From assembly GCA_028622995.1 (NCBI GenBank), contig JAJQJQ010000074.1, positions 605,686 through 669,685 of the forward strand: a stretch of 64,000 bases of DNA, in the 5' to 3' direction. The position numbers and the translations under genes were made by a program. Below are positions 1 to 10,240 of this stretch, one piece after another. The notes under the pieces are model-generated. The model was not told the origin of the DNA. It saw only the letters and a program-made list of their open reading frames with translations, and searched no databases. The DNA is from Panagrolaimus kolymaensis (lineage: Eukaryota; Nematoda; Chromadorea; Rhabditida; Panagrolaimidae). Numbering within the stretch: position 1 is the stretch's first letter; each line of letters starts with the position of its first letter.

Positions 1-884
1 ATTTATAAATATTACATATTTTGTAAATCAAAATTTTTTCCATTGCCTTTATCATATTTTTTTAGTCCTTTGTGCATATCGCTTTTGGAATTGGTGGAAT
101 CTCAGTGCTTTATGGTTTGATATATCAATATTGTTCCATAAATGGGAATTCAGAAATTTTTAATAAACCAAAAAATATTATTTTTATGTTTGCTTCCATG
201 ATAATTTATCCTCTGCCAAGTATGCTTGCATGGATTTGGAATGTCAATTGGGAAGAGGGTCGAGTAAATCTAGAGCAAAATGCTCCTTACGCATATAATC
301 TATATTTTCAAGGTTCTTGTGTATTAAATTCCATTAATTATAAAGCTTTTATTTATTTCCTGGTCATTTTATTTCAAATTATGTTTATTTATACGATTGC
401 AATTATCCTTGACATATTAATTATGAGGAAACTGAATGAACTAAAGGGTTCAATGTCAGAAAATTCATTAAAAGCTCGAAAACAATTTTTACGAATTTTA
501 ATGATTCAATTAGCTGTGCCTGGTATTTTCCTTGTTTTACCAGTTACTGGTTTAATTGTTGGAATAGTATTTGAATTGGGTAGTATAGGAGGTGAGTTTT
601 CTCTATAAATTCCTTATTTTCCAAGTTTTTGAAAATTTCATACAAATTTGAGATATATATATTTTCCAGAACTTTCTAATTGGATATTTCAATTTTTTGG
701 ACTTCACTCGTGTGGAAATGCCCTTACTGTTATCGTCTGCGTAAAACCCTATAGACAAGCACTTTTTAAATGGGTCAAATTTTTAAAACGTGTCATTTGT
801 CGGCAAAAAAGAGTTATTTCTGTACCCAACAATTTATTAACTCAAGCTTCAACTACGGCCACGAGCTTTGCGGTTCCTAAATAA
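1..884 (+). CDS. Chemoreceptor (7TM GPCR, Srh/Sri-like), C-terminal part; 5' end outside the window
   Basis: The gene enters from the left edge. An exon opens after a TTTTTTTAG acceptor at about 65 and runs to about 590, where a GTGAGT donor ends it. A last exon starts after TTTCCAG at about 669 and stops at 884. The protein shows four hydrophobic segments, a basic intracellular loop (KARKQFLRILMIQL) and the ending HSCGNALTVIVCVKPYR, which resembles the TM7/tail of nematode Srh, Sri and Str receptors (a Pro-Tyr-Arg just after TM7). Such receptors act in cilia of chemosensory neurons. At least the first TM segments are missing. Receptor class is well supported; the subfamily is a guess from the tail motif. 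Confidence 0.75.
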
Positions 885-1010
885 ATTTTATGTTTTTTAT
901 TTATTTAAAAATTTTAATTTGTAACTTCTACAAACATTAAAAATAAAAAAAGATCGTAAATCATCCATTTTTTTGAGCCACGAATAGTAAAAATGAAAAA
1001 GGGTTAATTT

Positions 1011-2339
1011 TTATTCTTGTCTTCGGGGTGATTGAAAATGTATTGATAGAGCAGTAGTGTTCTCAACTTGTACAACCCTATGCATAATGGTTTCATTTCC
1101 AAAAATTAATTTTTTAATGAAGTCAATGGTATGCTTTTTTGTAAAAATTCGATATGGCGAAACGAAAGTAATCGTTAAAATTGTATTTGAAATTGAATAA
1201 AAACTCATAAATAATAATCCCGCCATCCCAGAACTTCGTTTAAATTTTAAATCGTATAGCATGGCCATGGCACATGCAGTTATAGGAGCTATAATAAATA
1301 TAATTGGATTTGATATCTAAAAAATGGCAACAAAACTATTCGTCAAAAATGTTTTCTATTCGAATAAAACCTTAAAAAATTCACCTGTAAAAATAATAAA
1401 ATTGTTAGTTGTCGATGTAAGTCATAAGTTTTTTTCGTGAAACTGGAAGCATTTTGACGCAATATTTTTAAAATCATAAAAACTGTAAAATAACAAAAAA
1501 TTTCTGAGAAAATGAAAGCCCCAATAATGGAATATAAAACAACTCCAATTTTCATAGAATCCTTATCAAACCAAATAAGTACAGAATCTGATTGGATTTC
1601 ATCAAACACTCCTGGATATGTATCATTGTAAACTTGCATTAAAGGTGCCATATCCTAAAAAAAATTACAAAATAAAAAATGAATAAAATGTAAGATTTTG
1701 TTTACTTTCATATTTGTCATAAAATTGAAAGTAAAAAAAGCAAACATAAAAGAAATTGAAAATCCAATAGTAAATTTTCCTATAATAAATTTTATATTGA
1801 CTAACATATCATAGAATTTAGGGTCGGGATAAACAACGGTGAATCGATAAAATAAACAATAATCTTGTACAGAAATAATTTGGGCTACTGTCCATACCAA
1901 GAGACTCATCTAAAAGAATATCGAAGGAGTTATGAAGAAAAAATACTATTTTTTTGGTAGGAAATTCGACTTTGTTAAAACTTACAGAAAGCTTAATAAC
2001 TACTTGACCAGAATCTGGACCAAATGTGTTTGTTAATAAAAAATATATATCCCTAGCGATTCCTTGAATGTTGCAACCAGTGCCAGGAAAGAATATTCTA
2101 GGTGTAAGAACAATTCCAACGAAAAATGAAAAACATAAATCCCAAAACTAAAAAATTTACGCTTTTAGATTTGCCAAGATCATAGTTAAAATTACTGTGT
2201 ACAACAATAAAAGTCTTCGATATTCGATCATACTTTTAGGTGTAATCCAAATAATCAAGGCTAAAGTATAAAATTGGCACATTATTGATACGCCTGTTAT
2301 GCAAACTAATGCGACATCATAAGTATCTAAAATTAACAT
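1011..2339 (-). CDS. Chemoreceptor (7TM GPCR, Srh/Sri/Str-like), five exons
   Basis: Reading leftward, exon 1 (2339-2157) gives TM1 and TM2. Exon 2 (about 2150-1985) contains a PGTGCN segment. Exon 3 (about 1909-1709), exon 4 (about 1651-1386) and exon 5 (about 1320-1011) carry the remaining TM helices. Exon boundaries show GT donors and TTTTAG/TTTCAG acceptors. The last exon has the TM7-tail signature ISNTILTITFVSPYR, like the neighbouring plus-strand gene, so the two are tail-to-tail relatives. I see no stop or frameshift, so it is probably functional. The family is assigned from hydrophobic layout and the PYR tail, not from a search. Confidence 0.75.
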
Positions 2340-2801
2340 TTTAAGTTTATGCCTTTGGTAACTTTTATTTTGTCAGCACTCCTTTATATATAAGTTTAAA
2401 AGTTCAACAAAAATTAACAGGTGAAATTGCAAGTTTACAAAAAAATAATTCTTATTAAAGCAAAGTTAATTTACAAGAGGCAGATGTTTTAGATTTTTTA
2501 CCATGTGAGACAGTAAGCATTTTTTTAAAAAACTATTCAACTTTTGTAGTTTTTTTCATGGCCACATCCCCTCATATATCCAAATTTTACCATAATTTGC
2601 TTCAATCGAATTTTCAACTTTATCAACATATTTTTATAGAGCCGTTTAAAAAAAAATTGATTTTGTAAAATATACATTTTTAAAAGTTTTATTATTTTTG
2701 CCTAAAATAAATAAATTTATAATTAATTTTTTAAAATGAATTTTATGTTTACATTTTGCCAACGCTTTATTAATGTGTTGTAGCGATAATAATGAGAATA
2801 C
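2340..2801. other. AT-rich spacer, nothing recognised
   Basis: About 460 bp of A/T-rich sequence between two convergent or adjacent chemoreceptor genes. I see no open frame with meaningful composition and no repeat structure. Confidence 0.5.
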
Positions 2802-2998
2802 TTATGGAAAACTGTAGCAAAAATAAAAATTAATGTTTTCTTTTCGAGTTGTCGAACTGAAAAAAAACTAGTTTAATTATTTTTAAATAGTTGATAAAAA
2901 CAGAAGCAAGCTACCTTAGCAGAAGCAATGAAATGCTACCGGTCAAAGCAAAAATATCGCTTACAAAGGGTAAAGCAGCACCTAGAAATGCTGATATA
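2802..2998 (-). pseudogene. 3' part of a chemoreceptor gene split by the 13.1-kb transposon
   Basis: This is the tail of the receptor whose 5' part lies at 16922-16090. From the insertion point at 2998/2997 the frame reads ISAFLGAALPFVSDIFALTG and then the SLLLLR end of exon 3. A donor follows at 2914, an intron, and a short exon 4 (2856-2802) beginning after TTTCAG with the array's conserved TTRKE-type tail and ending in TAA. The sequence aligns with TM7 and tail of the other array members. It is separated from its first six TM helices by 13 kb of transposon, so the locus is probably inactive unless the element is spliced out or excised. Confidence 0.85.
2997..2998 (+). repeat. Target-site duplication TA, left copy
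   Basis: TA at 2997-2998 matches TA at 16090-16091 immediately outside the CACTG/CAGTG ends. Removing one copy plus the element rejoins the receptor codons for N-P-T-I-S-A-F in frame, which fixes the duplication at two bases. Confidence 0.85.
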
Positions 2999-3012
2999 CA
3001 CTGAAAAAAAAA
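2999..3012 (+). repeat. Left terminal inverted repeat of the transposon
   Basis: CACTGAAAAAAAAA; identical over 14 nt to the reverse complement of 16076-16089. The following ~350 bp contain T-rich runs, the phrase TTTTTTGGACGGCAATGGCTAA and several GTACA/ATGTACA words that also occur near the right end, as expected for subterminal transposase-binding repeats. Confidence 0.8.
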
Positions 3013-3279
3013 TTGTCCCATTTGGCATCGGCAAAAGAGGTACATTGACTTTGTTGTCCAAAATAACCCGTCGATGTACAATTTGGTATACCAAAAGTAA
3101 AATTTGAACAGACAAAAAATTTGGTTCAGTTTTTTGGACGGCAATGGCTAAATCGAGGCCAAAATTGTATTTTTTTTTTGGTATGAAAGAGAAATGTCAA
3201 AAAAATTTTGTACTTCAAAAACAAAATTTTTTGAACGGGAAAAATACAATACAAAGCGATAACTATGTACTGACATCCT

Positions 3280-3289
3280 CCGCGAATAT
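3280..3289 (-). repeat. Dispersed motif ATATTCGCGG, copy 1
   Basis: Reads ATATTCGCGG followed by AGGATGTC on the minus strand, in the left non-coding part of the element. Three more copies are at 7217, 9714 and 14571. I found none outside the element. Confidence 0.6.
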
Positions 3290-3435
3290 ATTATTCACAT
3301 TTTTTCTAATAGAATGAATTTCAATAAGTCAAAACACAAGCATTTCAAAAAAAGTTTATTTACAATAATTCCTTGGATACATAAATACAATCAAAAGCCT
3401 ATGATGAGTTATATTTTCTTTTGAATCAACAGAGA

Positions 3436-4673
3436 TCATTCCATGGAGTTCTTTCTAGGTGAGTGCATAGGTAAACCAATTCTTACATTTATGTTAAGCA
3501 CTTTGCAAACATACATTAAATATTCCATGGAAAATCGGCGGTCCCAATCAGTCTGTTGAAATCCTTGGTTATCAAGAAAATTGCGATCATCCATATTACA
3601 TTGGTGGAGAAAGAAAACTTCAGCAACGTTGTCCGCACATGAAGTTAATGTCTGAAATTTATAAACTACTAAAACAATTTTCAAAAACATTTACTTACAT
3701 AAACAAAATGCATGAATTCGCTATGCCTTGGAAATGTATCAATAATTAGTGTTAAAGTTTCCAAACTTTCTCTTCTCAATCTCGAAAAATATTTTCTCAG
3801 TTCATAAGCAGTTTGACAAGCGCCTAGGTTGTACCATTTAGAAGTATCAATGCTATAAATAAATAGTTAATTTCAAAGTAAAGAAACAAAAAAACTTACG
3901 TTAAATTCTTGACTTGTTTTGGAACCAAAACAAGTACTTCTCCCAGGTCTTTTTTTGAATGTTTATCATTCAAAATTGCCACGGTAGTCATAACAGGAGC
4001 AGCACTCATCAATATATCCAAGAAACTTAGATTCATCACATTTCTCAATTTCATACTTTTAACATTTCCCAGGAAGTGCTTCCAATTGTCCATATCAGCA
4101 TAATAATCAGTATCCTCGGTTAGACATTTGAGTTCGAATTCTTCCACAGCCCTTGCAGTAAGCAAATAAGAATCGAGATCTTCTTTATCAAAGGATAAAT
4201 TAGTTTGATCATCAAGAGTTACATGACTTGTTTCTCGATATACCATGATTTGCACAGGTTTTGGTTCACCATTTCCACGGATTGCAGGAGAGATGCCATT
4301 ATCACAAAGAGCATTTCTCGTTCCTTGGTTTATAACTATTGGACAATAGCCTTGGTTTTCACGATTTTGAGCAGGATCATATTGAACTTGATTTCCTCGG
4401 CGATGAACTTGAAGATTTCCTTGGTTTTGATCAGCATCCCATCCATTAAGAGGTAAGGCGTCTTGGGGATCATCATCTGTTTCCATGGAAGCTTGTTGTA
4501 ATGCAGCTATGGTTTGCCGCATAAAGTATTCAGCCATTTGTTGTTTTCTTTCATCAGATAACTAAAAACAAAAAACCTTATGTAATCAAAGGTAAACAAA
4601 AATGTAAACATACGCTAGCCAAAATAGCATTGATGACTGGTGAAGCATTATCATTTGGAGGAAGACTAGACAT
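3436..4673 (-). CDS. Unrecognised transposon gene B, four exons
   Basis: Exons on the minus strand: 4673-4614 (starts MSSLPPNDNASPVINAILAS), 4561-3900, 3852-3699 and 3651-3436; all junctions are GT-AG and keep frame. The predicted protein is about 360 residues. The N-terminal half is hydrophilic and Gln/Asn/Asp-rich; the C-terminal half is more regular (LRRESLETLTLIIDTFPRHSEF ends exon 3 and shows the amphipathic style of nematode F-box-associated domains). I do not recognise a family with confidence. It is densely supplied with CCNNGG sites, so it belongs to the element. Its 3' neighbour upstream is gene A on the same strand, about 200 bp away; a cargo or regulatory role is possible. Confidence 0.7.
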
Positions 4674-4868
4674 CTAAAATTATGACATTTACACAAGCTG
4701 TATTGCTAATTTGATAATGAAAGTATTTCATATTGTTTTAAACAACTTTATTCATTACACAAAACATATTTTAAAGCAATTTATTAAACAAACAATCCTT
4801 GGACATACAAAACACAAAAAGCATTTTAACTAAGCAATAATCCTTGGTTACAATTAAAAGCAATGGTA

Positions 4869-6384
4869 CTAATCAGTTTGAATAGCTTTGAGAAGTTGGA
4901 GTTCTTTTGTTGATTCTTTCCCAGGAGTTCTAAAGCCAAGGTAAATTGTGTAGCCTTTGTGTAAACCACGCCAGTAATCATATTGTTCCCAGGTTTCGTC
5001 GAATCCTTTGATCATTCCATAGTGGCTGTATTTGAAATCGAAAAAGTCCAGCACTTCTTTGATTCCATCAGTTCCAAACATGGTTGTAATAATAGCAGCC
5101 TGGGATGTTTTCTTATTAATAAGCATATCACTTAATCTCTAAAAAAGGTTTGATTAAAATTTTGATAAAATAAATTGAACTTGCATCAAGTTGATAAGCC
5201 ATGGCAATCCTTGGAGCAATATCAGTAACAATCAAAGTAAAACTGTGAAAGCATCTTTTTCGGCTTCTTGTTCGAACGTAGACATCAGTCCATACAACTG
5301 TGATGTTATCAATGAACGCAGAGTTGTCTGTTCCTCGGGTGTCGAAACTAAAAATCAAGAATTTGTGTTAATAAAATGGAAGGTGGAAAACTTACTAAAA
5401 ATTGTTTATTTTCCCTGGAAGATGATCGGTAAGAGATCGAAGGCGTCCAATGTTTGTAAAAGCAATCAATGGACAGCTAAGATGTTCCAAATGGATCAAA
5501 TTCGGTAGCAAAGCTTCCAAGCTTTCAACGCCAACTTTTCCTTGGATTTCTATAGATACCATTGCCCGGGTAAAGTGTTGCCATCCATCAGGTAAAACAC
5601 ACAAGACACTTCTTCGATAGACTTGGAAGTTCATTGAAAGTTCAGGAGCAGCTTGATTTAATCGAAGAAAGAAGATCAAGTCAAAAACAGAGATTTCAAT
5701 CAAGTCCAAGGTGTCGAAAAGAATACTAATCAAGTTTCCACGGAAGATCATTTTAATAACCAAGCTCTTGCGGCAGGAGACATTATAGCTTGTTGCTTCC
5801 TCGGTAAAAGTTGAATCAGGATTTGACCTGGTTATACTAACTTTTGATCCATCAAAAGGACAGTACAATTCAGCGTCGGGTTGCGGTAAATCCTAAATAA
5901 TAGAAATTTAATATAAACTTATAACTTTAATTTAACTCACATTCTCCATGGATATTGGTGAACCACTTGTTGAAGCAGTGTAAACACCGTCATCGTCATC
6001 AGAATCAAGAAAATTTGAAGCAAGAAGATTTGGTACCTTTCTATTTATACCTTTTACAGGTTCAGCCTCTTCCTTGGGTTCCATTTTGGGTTCCTTGGTA
6101 GTTTTTGCCTTTTCTTTAGCAAGTGCTTGAGATGGTACATCAGCAGCAATAGGTTCCGATGGAGCAATGGTCGCAGCAGTTGAGATTTGTGGAGCAGTTG
6201 CAGGTCGTTCAATCTCACTTCCCATTTCATCATTTCCTTGGTTTGATGAGTTCCATCCCATAGGTTGAGATTGATTCTGCCATGGATTGAAATATGCCCT
6301 GGGATTTCCTTGTTGTTGTTGCATTGAAAATGCTCCATATCCATATTGATTTGGCCCAGGAGCAAATGTTGGTTGATAGTACAT
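4869..6384 (-). CDS. Unrecognised transposon gene A, four exons with one GC-AG intron
   Basis: Exons: 6384-5941, 5892-5396, 5347-5185 and 5138-4869. The first begins MYYQPTFAPGPNQYGYGAF and is a Gln/Pro/Asn-rich then Glu/Lys/Pro-rich disordered stretch of about 148 residues. The rest is folded-looking, with a long hydrophobic amphipathic block (LIEISVFDLIFFLRLNQAA) and a leucine-rich piece (LLPNLIHLEHLSCPLIAF) recalling F-box-associated regions. The third intron starts GCAAGT, a GC donor; only this choice joins the last exon in frame and avoids an immediate stop. No family is recognised. The start ATG at 6384 lies eight bases from the truncated JmjC fragment read in the opposite direction, so the two may share a promoter or mark a rearrangement joint. 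Confidence 0.7.
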
Positions 6385-6392
6385 AACCTAAC

Positions 6393-8157
6393 TGGAGAAA
6401 AGGCTGTTGTTCTCCTTTCTTGCATGCTGACCTCATCGTTGATCTTCAAATTCTAAGAGACCATGGAATCCGATGGTATTATGGAATTCAACGCCCTGGA
6501 GATATAATTGTTACCCAAGTAAGAAACACATAATTTCTTTTTAAGATGCTTAAAACAAGATTTTTAGGGCTTTCATCAAGTTGTTAACCTTGGATTCAAT
6601 TTGGCCGAAGCTGTCAACTTTTATTCTGATCGGCATTTGGTAATTGCTCGGCGAAGAAAAGCATGTCAATGTTCATCTCGATTAAGCCTTTATTCCAATT
6701 TTAACTCATGGAAAAAGATTGAAGAATTCATTTATGGTGGTGAACGTCGTTTTCTTGCAATCACAAATGGTTTAAATCCCGAGGCAATAAATGATGAATT
6801 GGATTCAAATGAAGATGAAAATAATGATGTTCCAAGGCAAGGACTTAAGCTTAATAGAATTATCGATAGCACTGAAGAAACTCCACCTCTCTCTGATGAA
6901 GATGATGATGCAAACCAAGGCAATGATAAAGCTGCTGATCCAACTTCTGATGATGATGCTAACCAAGGAAGTGATAAAGCTGCTGATCCAACTTCTGATG
7001 ATGAAGCTAACCAAGGCAATGATAAAGCTGCTGATCCAACTTCTGATGATGATGCTAACCAAGGAAGTGATAAAGCTGCTGATCCAACTTCTGATGATGA
7101 TGCTAACCAAGGAAGTGATAAAGCTGCTGATCCAACTTCTGATGATGATGCTAACCAAGGAAGTGATAAAGCTGCTGATCCAACTTCTGATGATGATGCT
7201 AACCAAGGAAGTGATGATATTCGCGGGGGACATGAAAGAACTCCACAAATCGATCAATTTTACATTGGGACACTTGAAGGAAGAGATAGCTCCATGGATG
7301 ATACTGATGATGATGCAACTGATGATACCACAGAAGAAATGAAAGAAAATCCAAGGAAAAGAAAAGCTCCAGATGCTCTTCAAGGAACCATTGCTCAACG
7401 TCCACGTAGAAGCCTCTCAGAAATCCAGCAAGATCCAGAAATATCAGATGTTGTTGAAACTTTAAGAAATAATGCTATTGAAGCGCGAGAAGCTGCTGCG
7501 GCAAATGCACAGAGAATGGTTGATGGAATGGGTCAAGCTATAACAAAGGCCGTTGAAAAGAGTGCTGATAGGAGAACTACCCAGGCAAAAAAGATTCGAA
7601 AGAATACAAATATGAGAAAGGGTGCTCAAGAAAGCAGAAAGAAAGCCAAGGATAAATTTCAAATGATAAACAAGGAAGCAGAATCTCAAAGATCCCGGGA
7701 AAGTGGTAAAATGGCAACTTGGTTCAAGGATAAATTGAAAGGATGTCGAAACCAAATTAAGAATGCTGATAAATGGATCGCAGATTACCGTTCAACGGGC
7801 AAATGGTTCAGAAATATCAACTTTGAGAAAAGAAAGGAAGAAGCTGAAGACAACCAAGGCAAGCTACAGAACAGAAGACTTCTTTATAATGCTCTTGTTA
7901 AAATGTATGCTGATACACCCCAGGAACTAAAGAATCTTTTTCATGCTGGATATTATGTGAAAGAAGTTATTCGTGATTTCATTTATTATCATTCCAAGGA
8001 AAATTTGGAACTTTTTCGTGCTGCCTTGGATTCCCTGGATGCTGATGTTGGATATTGGAATCATGTTTTTGAAACGGAGGAAAATTGGAACAAAGAATTT
8101 GGTGTTGATTCAAACTACCGCATCCCTGGGCTTGTATGGAATGAAACATATGGATAA
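6393..8157 (+). CDS. JmjC C-terminal half fused to acidic tandem-repeat/coiled-coil protein; 5' end unclear
   Basis: Exon 6393-6518 and exon 6568-8157 join in frame. The first ~110 residues duplicate the C-terminal half of the JmjC gene at 8359-9577. They carry the zinc ligands C-x5-H (CCSPFLH), the third metal-ligand histidine in QGFHQVVNLGFNLAEAVNF, and the ACQC pair. Then come an acidic stretch, about seven 16-residue repeats (ANQGSDKAADPTSDDD), a basic KRK patch, and a Lys/Glu/Arg-rich coiled-coil-like region of ~250 residues ending WNETYG. The HxE half of the JmjC site is absent, and no in-frame ATG exists before the repeats, so either an upstream exon is missing or the JmjC piece is a truncated duplicate that the downstream frame reads through. 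The C-terminal family is not recognised; it may bind DNA or RNA. Confidence 0.65.
6898..7212 (+). repeat. 48-bp in-frame minisatellite, about six to seven units
   Basis: The unit encodes ANQGSDKAADPTSDDD. Units are nearly identical; variation is AAT/AGT (N/S) and GAT/GAA near the end. Every unit contains one CCAAGG, so the repeat adds a CCNNGG site every 48 bp. Near-identity suggests recent expansion. Confidence 0.9.
7217..7226 (+). repeat. Dispersed motif ATATTCGCGG, copy 2
   Basis: Inside coding sequence (D-I-R-G-G), directly after the 48-bp repeat array; the context is ATATTCGCGGGGGACATGAA. Confidence 0.6.
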
Positions 8158-8358
8158 AATAATGATTATTTTTGTTTACTTTAATATTTTCGTTTTCTTT
8201 CAATAAAACATTTCTTGGAATATTATGTGTTAGTGTCGTAAAAGCTTCAACAGTTAAAAACTTGTGGAATATCTTATCCAACCTATGAAAAAGCATAATC
8301 AAGTATTATTAAGGAATCTCCTATTTCTTTACTACAAATAAAGATTTTACTTTTGGTC

Positions 8359-9577
8359 ATGCAATCAACAGATGCTCTTTCTGATGGAATTGCTGTTCCT
8401 GTTTTTCATCTTAGTATGTCGAAAATGAGAAAATATGATATACCCAAGGCAACTGAATATTTTCGGCAAAAGAAAGGCGCAAGCAAATATCCTTTTTTTA
8501 TAGTAATTTTTTAATCTCAAGATTACTTTTATTTCTTTATTTATAGATTCGTCCTGATAATGAGTTTCAAAAAACCGTGAAAATTCAAGATGCAATGATC
8601 ACCACCGAGGCCGACGATAACAAAATGACCAAGGCATTATTGATTCCGATGATCGATGGTATTTATTTTGTGAACAAGCCAATCGACTTCAAAAAAAAAG
8701 TAATTTTGGATATTCGTTTAATTGATCAAATAATATCAATGAAGAATCAAACAAAACTAAATTTTGAAGAAGCAAAAACTTTAACCGAAAAATTGCTAAC
8801 AAGAAAAAATATGACAAATGTTTTCAAATCAATCGAAAACAGCAGCTTTTCCCTATTACAAATGATGGCAGATTATGGTGAACACTTTCCACTTCATTGG
8901 AACCTGAATCGAATCCAAGGCCCTTTAAGAGAACTATTAAAAGTAAGTCATTTCTTTTTGATATTAAAAACTTTTTTTTTGTTCTTGCAGGACAATGAAA
9001 TCCAAGGAATAACTACTTCGAAAACATACCGAGGATCTTATCACAACATTAATGTCTTGCACGTGGAACATGGAGATTTATCTTCGGTAAACATTTTGTT
9101 TCCAACTTCGGCTGGTAAAGTTAGTACTTTTGAATTAATCTTTGTTTTGATTAACTTATTTTTAGGGATATATTGGTATTCATCCAGAAGATGAAGTAAA
9201 ACTTAACTATCTCCGTGGAAATGAATGGAGAAAAGGCTGCTGCTCTCCTTTCTTGCATGCTGATCTCATCATTGATCTTCAAATTCTTAGAGACCATGGA
9301 ATTAGATGGTATTATGGTATTCAACTCCCGGGAGATATCGTAATTACCCAAGTAAGACTTTACTTTAGTTGTATTTTTATAAAAAGCTATTATTTAGGGC
9401 TGGAACCAATCAGTTGATCTAGGATATAATTTGTCAGAAGGAGTAAATTTTTATGCTGATCGTCATCCTGTTATTGCTTTTAGACAAAATGCGTGTCAAT
9501 GCTTGTCAAGATTGGAGCTTTATAAAAATTGTTACGGATGGAACTTGATTAATGATTTTGTTAATCATGGTTATTAG
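8359..9577 (+). CDS. KDM4-like JmjN-JmjC protein carried by the transposon
   Basis: Five exons join in frame: 8359-8502, 8547-8942, 8991-9119, 9166-9351 and 9398-9577 (344 residues). Residues ~12-60 look like JmjN (PVFHLSMSKMRKYDIPKATE). The JmjC core follows: H204-x-E206 in LHVEHGDLSSVNILF, which parallels the HTED...SIN of KDM4; C248 and H254 (CCSPFLH); then GWNQSVDLGYNLSEGVNF; then C318-x-C320 (ACQC). In KDM4A the equivalents are H188/E190, C234/H240, H276 and C306/C308, and the spacing is nearly the same, including the zinc site peculiar to KDM4. KDM4 enzymes remove H3K9me3/K36me3. Here the third iron ligand is Asn288 instead of His, so this copy may be inactive or only bind. It is much shorter than host KDM4 and has no PHD/Tudor domains. 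Assignment is from motif recall. Confidence 0.8.
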
Positions 9578-9970
9578 TTGATGATTATGTACTGGATATG
9601 ATTATGATCCCAAGGCTCAAACAGCATAAACTAACATCCCATGGATTTTCTGAACAAAATCATAAAAGATGTGAATAACAAATATGGAATATTTTCTCAC
9701 CTATGAAAGTTATATATTCGCGGTGGATGAGAAGGATTAATGGACAAAAATCTTGGAATTATTGGGATTTTGTAAAATGAATGAATGGATCCCAAGGCTC
9801 TAGTTGCATCTGAATGATGAAAAAGTGGTAGCTATGTTTATGTTTTTATTGGATGTTTAAATAAATAAATTTTTTACAACTTTTACCATTTATTGCTTTT
9901 TGTTACAACAGTTAGTTGCTGGAATATTTATTCATTAATAACATCTCCACATTTTAATAAACCTTTTCAG
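9578..9970 (+). other. Spacer between JmjC gene and zinc-finger duplicate
   Basis: About 390 bp without an open frame. It still holds three CCNNGG sites (9610, 9641, 9793) and one ATATTCGCGG. An AATAAA run near 9860 could serve polyadenylation of the JmjC transcript. Confidence 0.5.
9714..9723 (+). repeat. Dispersed motif ATATTCGCGG, copy 3
   Basis: Lies in the 3' untranslated stretch after the JmjC gene; continues TGGATGAGAAGGATT, similar to the continuation of copies 1 and 4. Confidence 0.6.
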
Positions 9971-10240
9971 ATGCTTACTTGCGGAATTTGCAACGAACAA
10001 TTTATTTCTCGACAAACATTATCAAAACATTCTTATCAAATACATTATATTGGACAAGGTGTTTTGGTTTTCCCATGTGCTGCATGTAAACGACCATACA
10101 AAGGATATAATTCTTTTCGAGGTCATCTTTATAACTATCATGATATTCCTGTAGTAGCTGTTCAACCTGTTGTTATGGATGACCAGGGCAATGATCCAAT
10201 CCAAGGAGGAGAAGTAAACCATGGAGATGATGAAGTTTGA
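9971..10240 (+). CDS. Solo two-C2H2-finger protein, partial duplicate of the transposase N-terminus
   Basis: Starts ATG directly after a TTTTCAG acceptor-like sequence, just as the transposase does at 10535. It encodes two fingers, each C-x2-C-x12-H-x4-H (CAIC-type CGIC...HSYQIH and CAAC...HLYNYH), then an acidic tail (QGNDPIQGGEVNHGDDEV) and a stop. The same tail motif repeats after the stop to about 10373 in another frame, so the 3' end carries a small tandem duplication. It is about 75% like the transposase fingers. It could be an independent DNA-binding protein able to compete with or assist the transposase, or a decaying copy. Confidence 0.65.
   Translation: MLTCGICNEQFISRQTLSKHSYQIHYIGQGVLVFPCAACKRPYKGYNSFRGHLYNYHDIPVVAVQPVVMDDQGNDPIQGGEVNHGDDEV

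Noticed and set aside
6901..7212. CRISPR-like array
   Set aside because: The 48-bp units are contiguous without spacers and are translated in frame.
6732..7398. Long open frames opposite the acidic repeat protein
   Set aside because: They are mirror images of the 48-bp repeat in other frames, with low-complexity Ser/Ile/Trp products and no splice or start context.
9151..9351. Minus-strand open frame with MQERR... similar to one at 6054-6449
   Set aside because: Both are antisense shadows of the duplicated JmjC exon; similarity follows from the sense-strand duplication.
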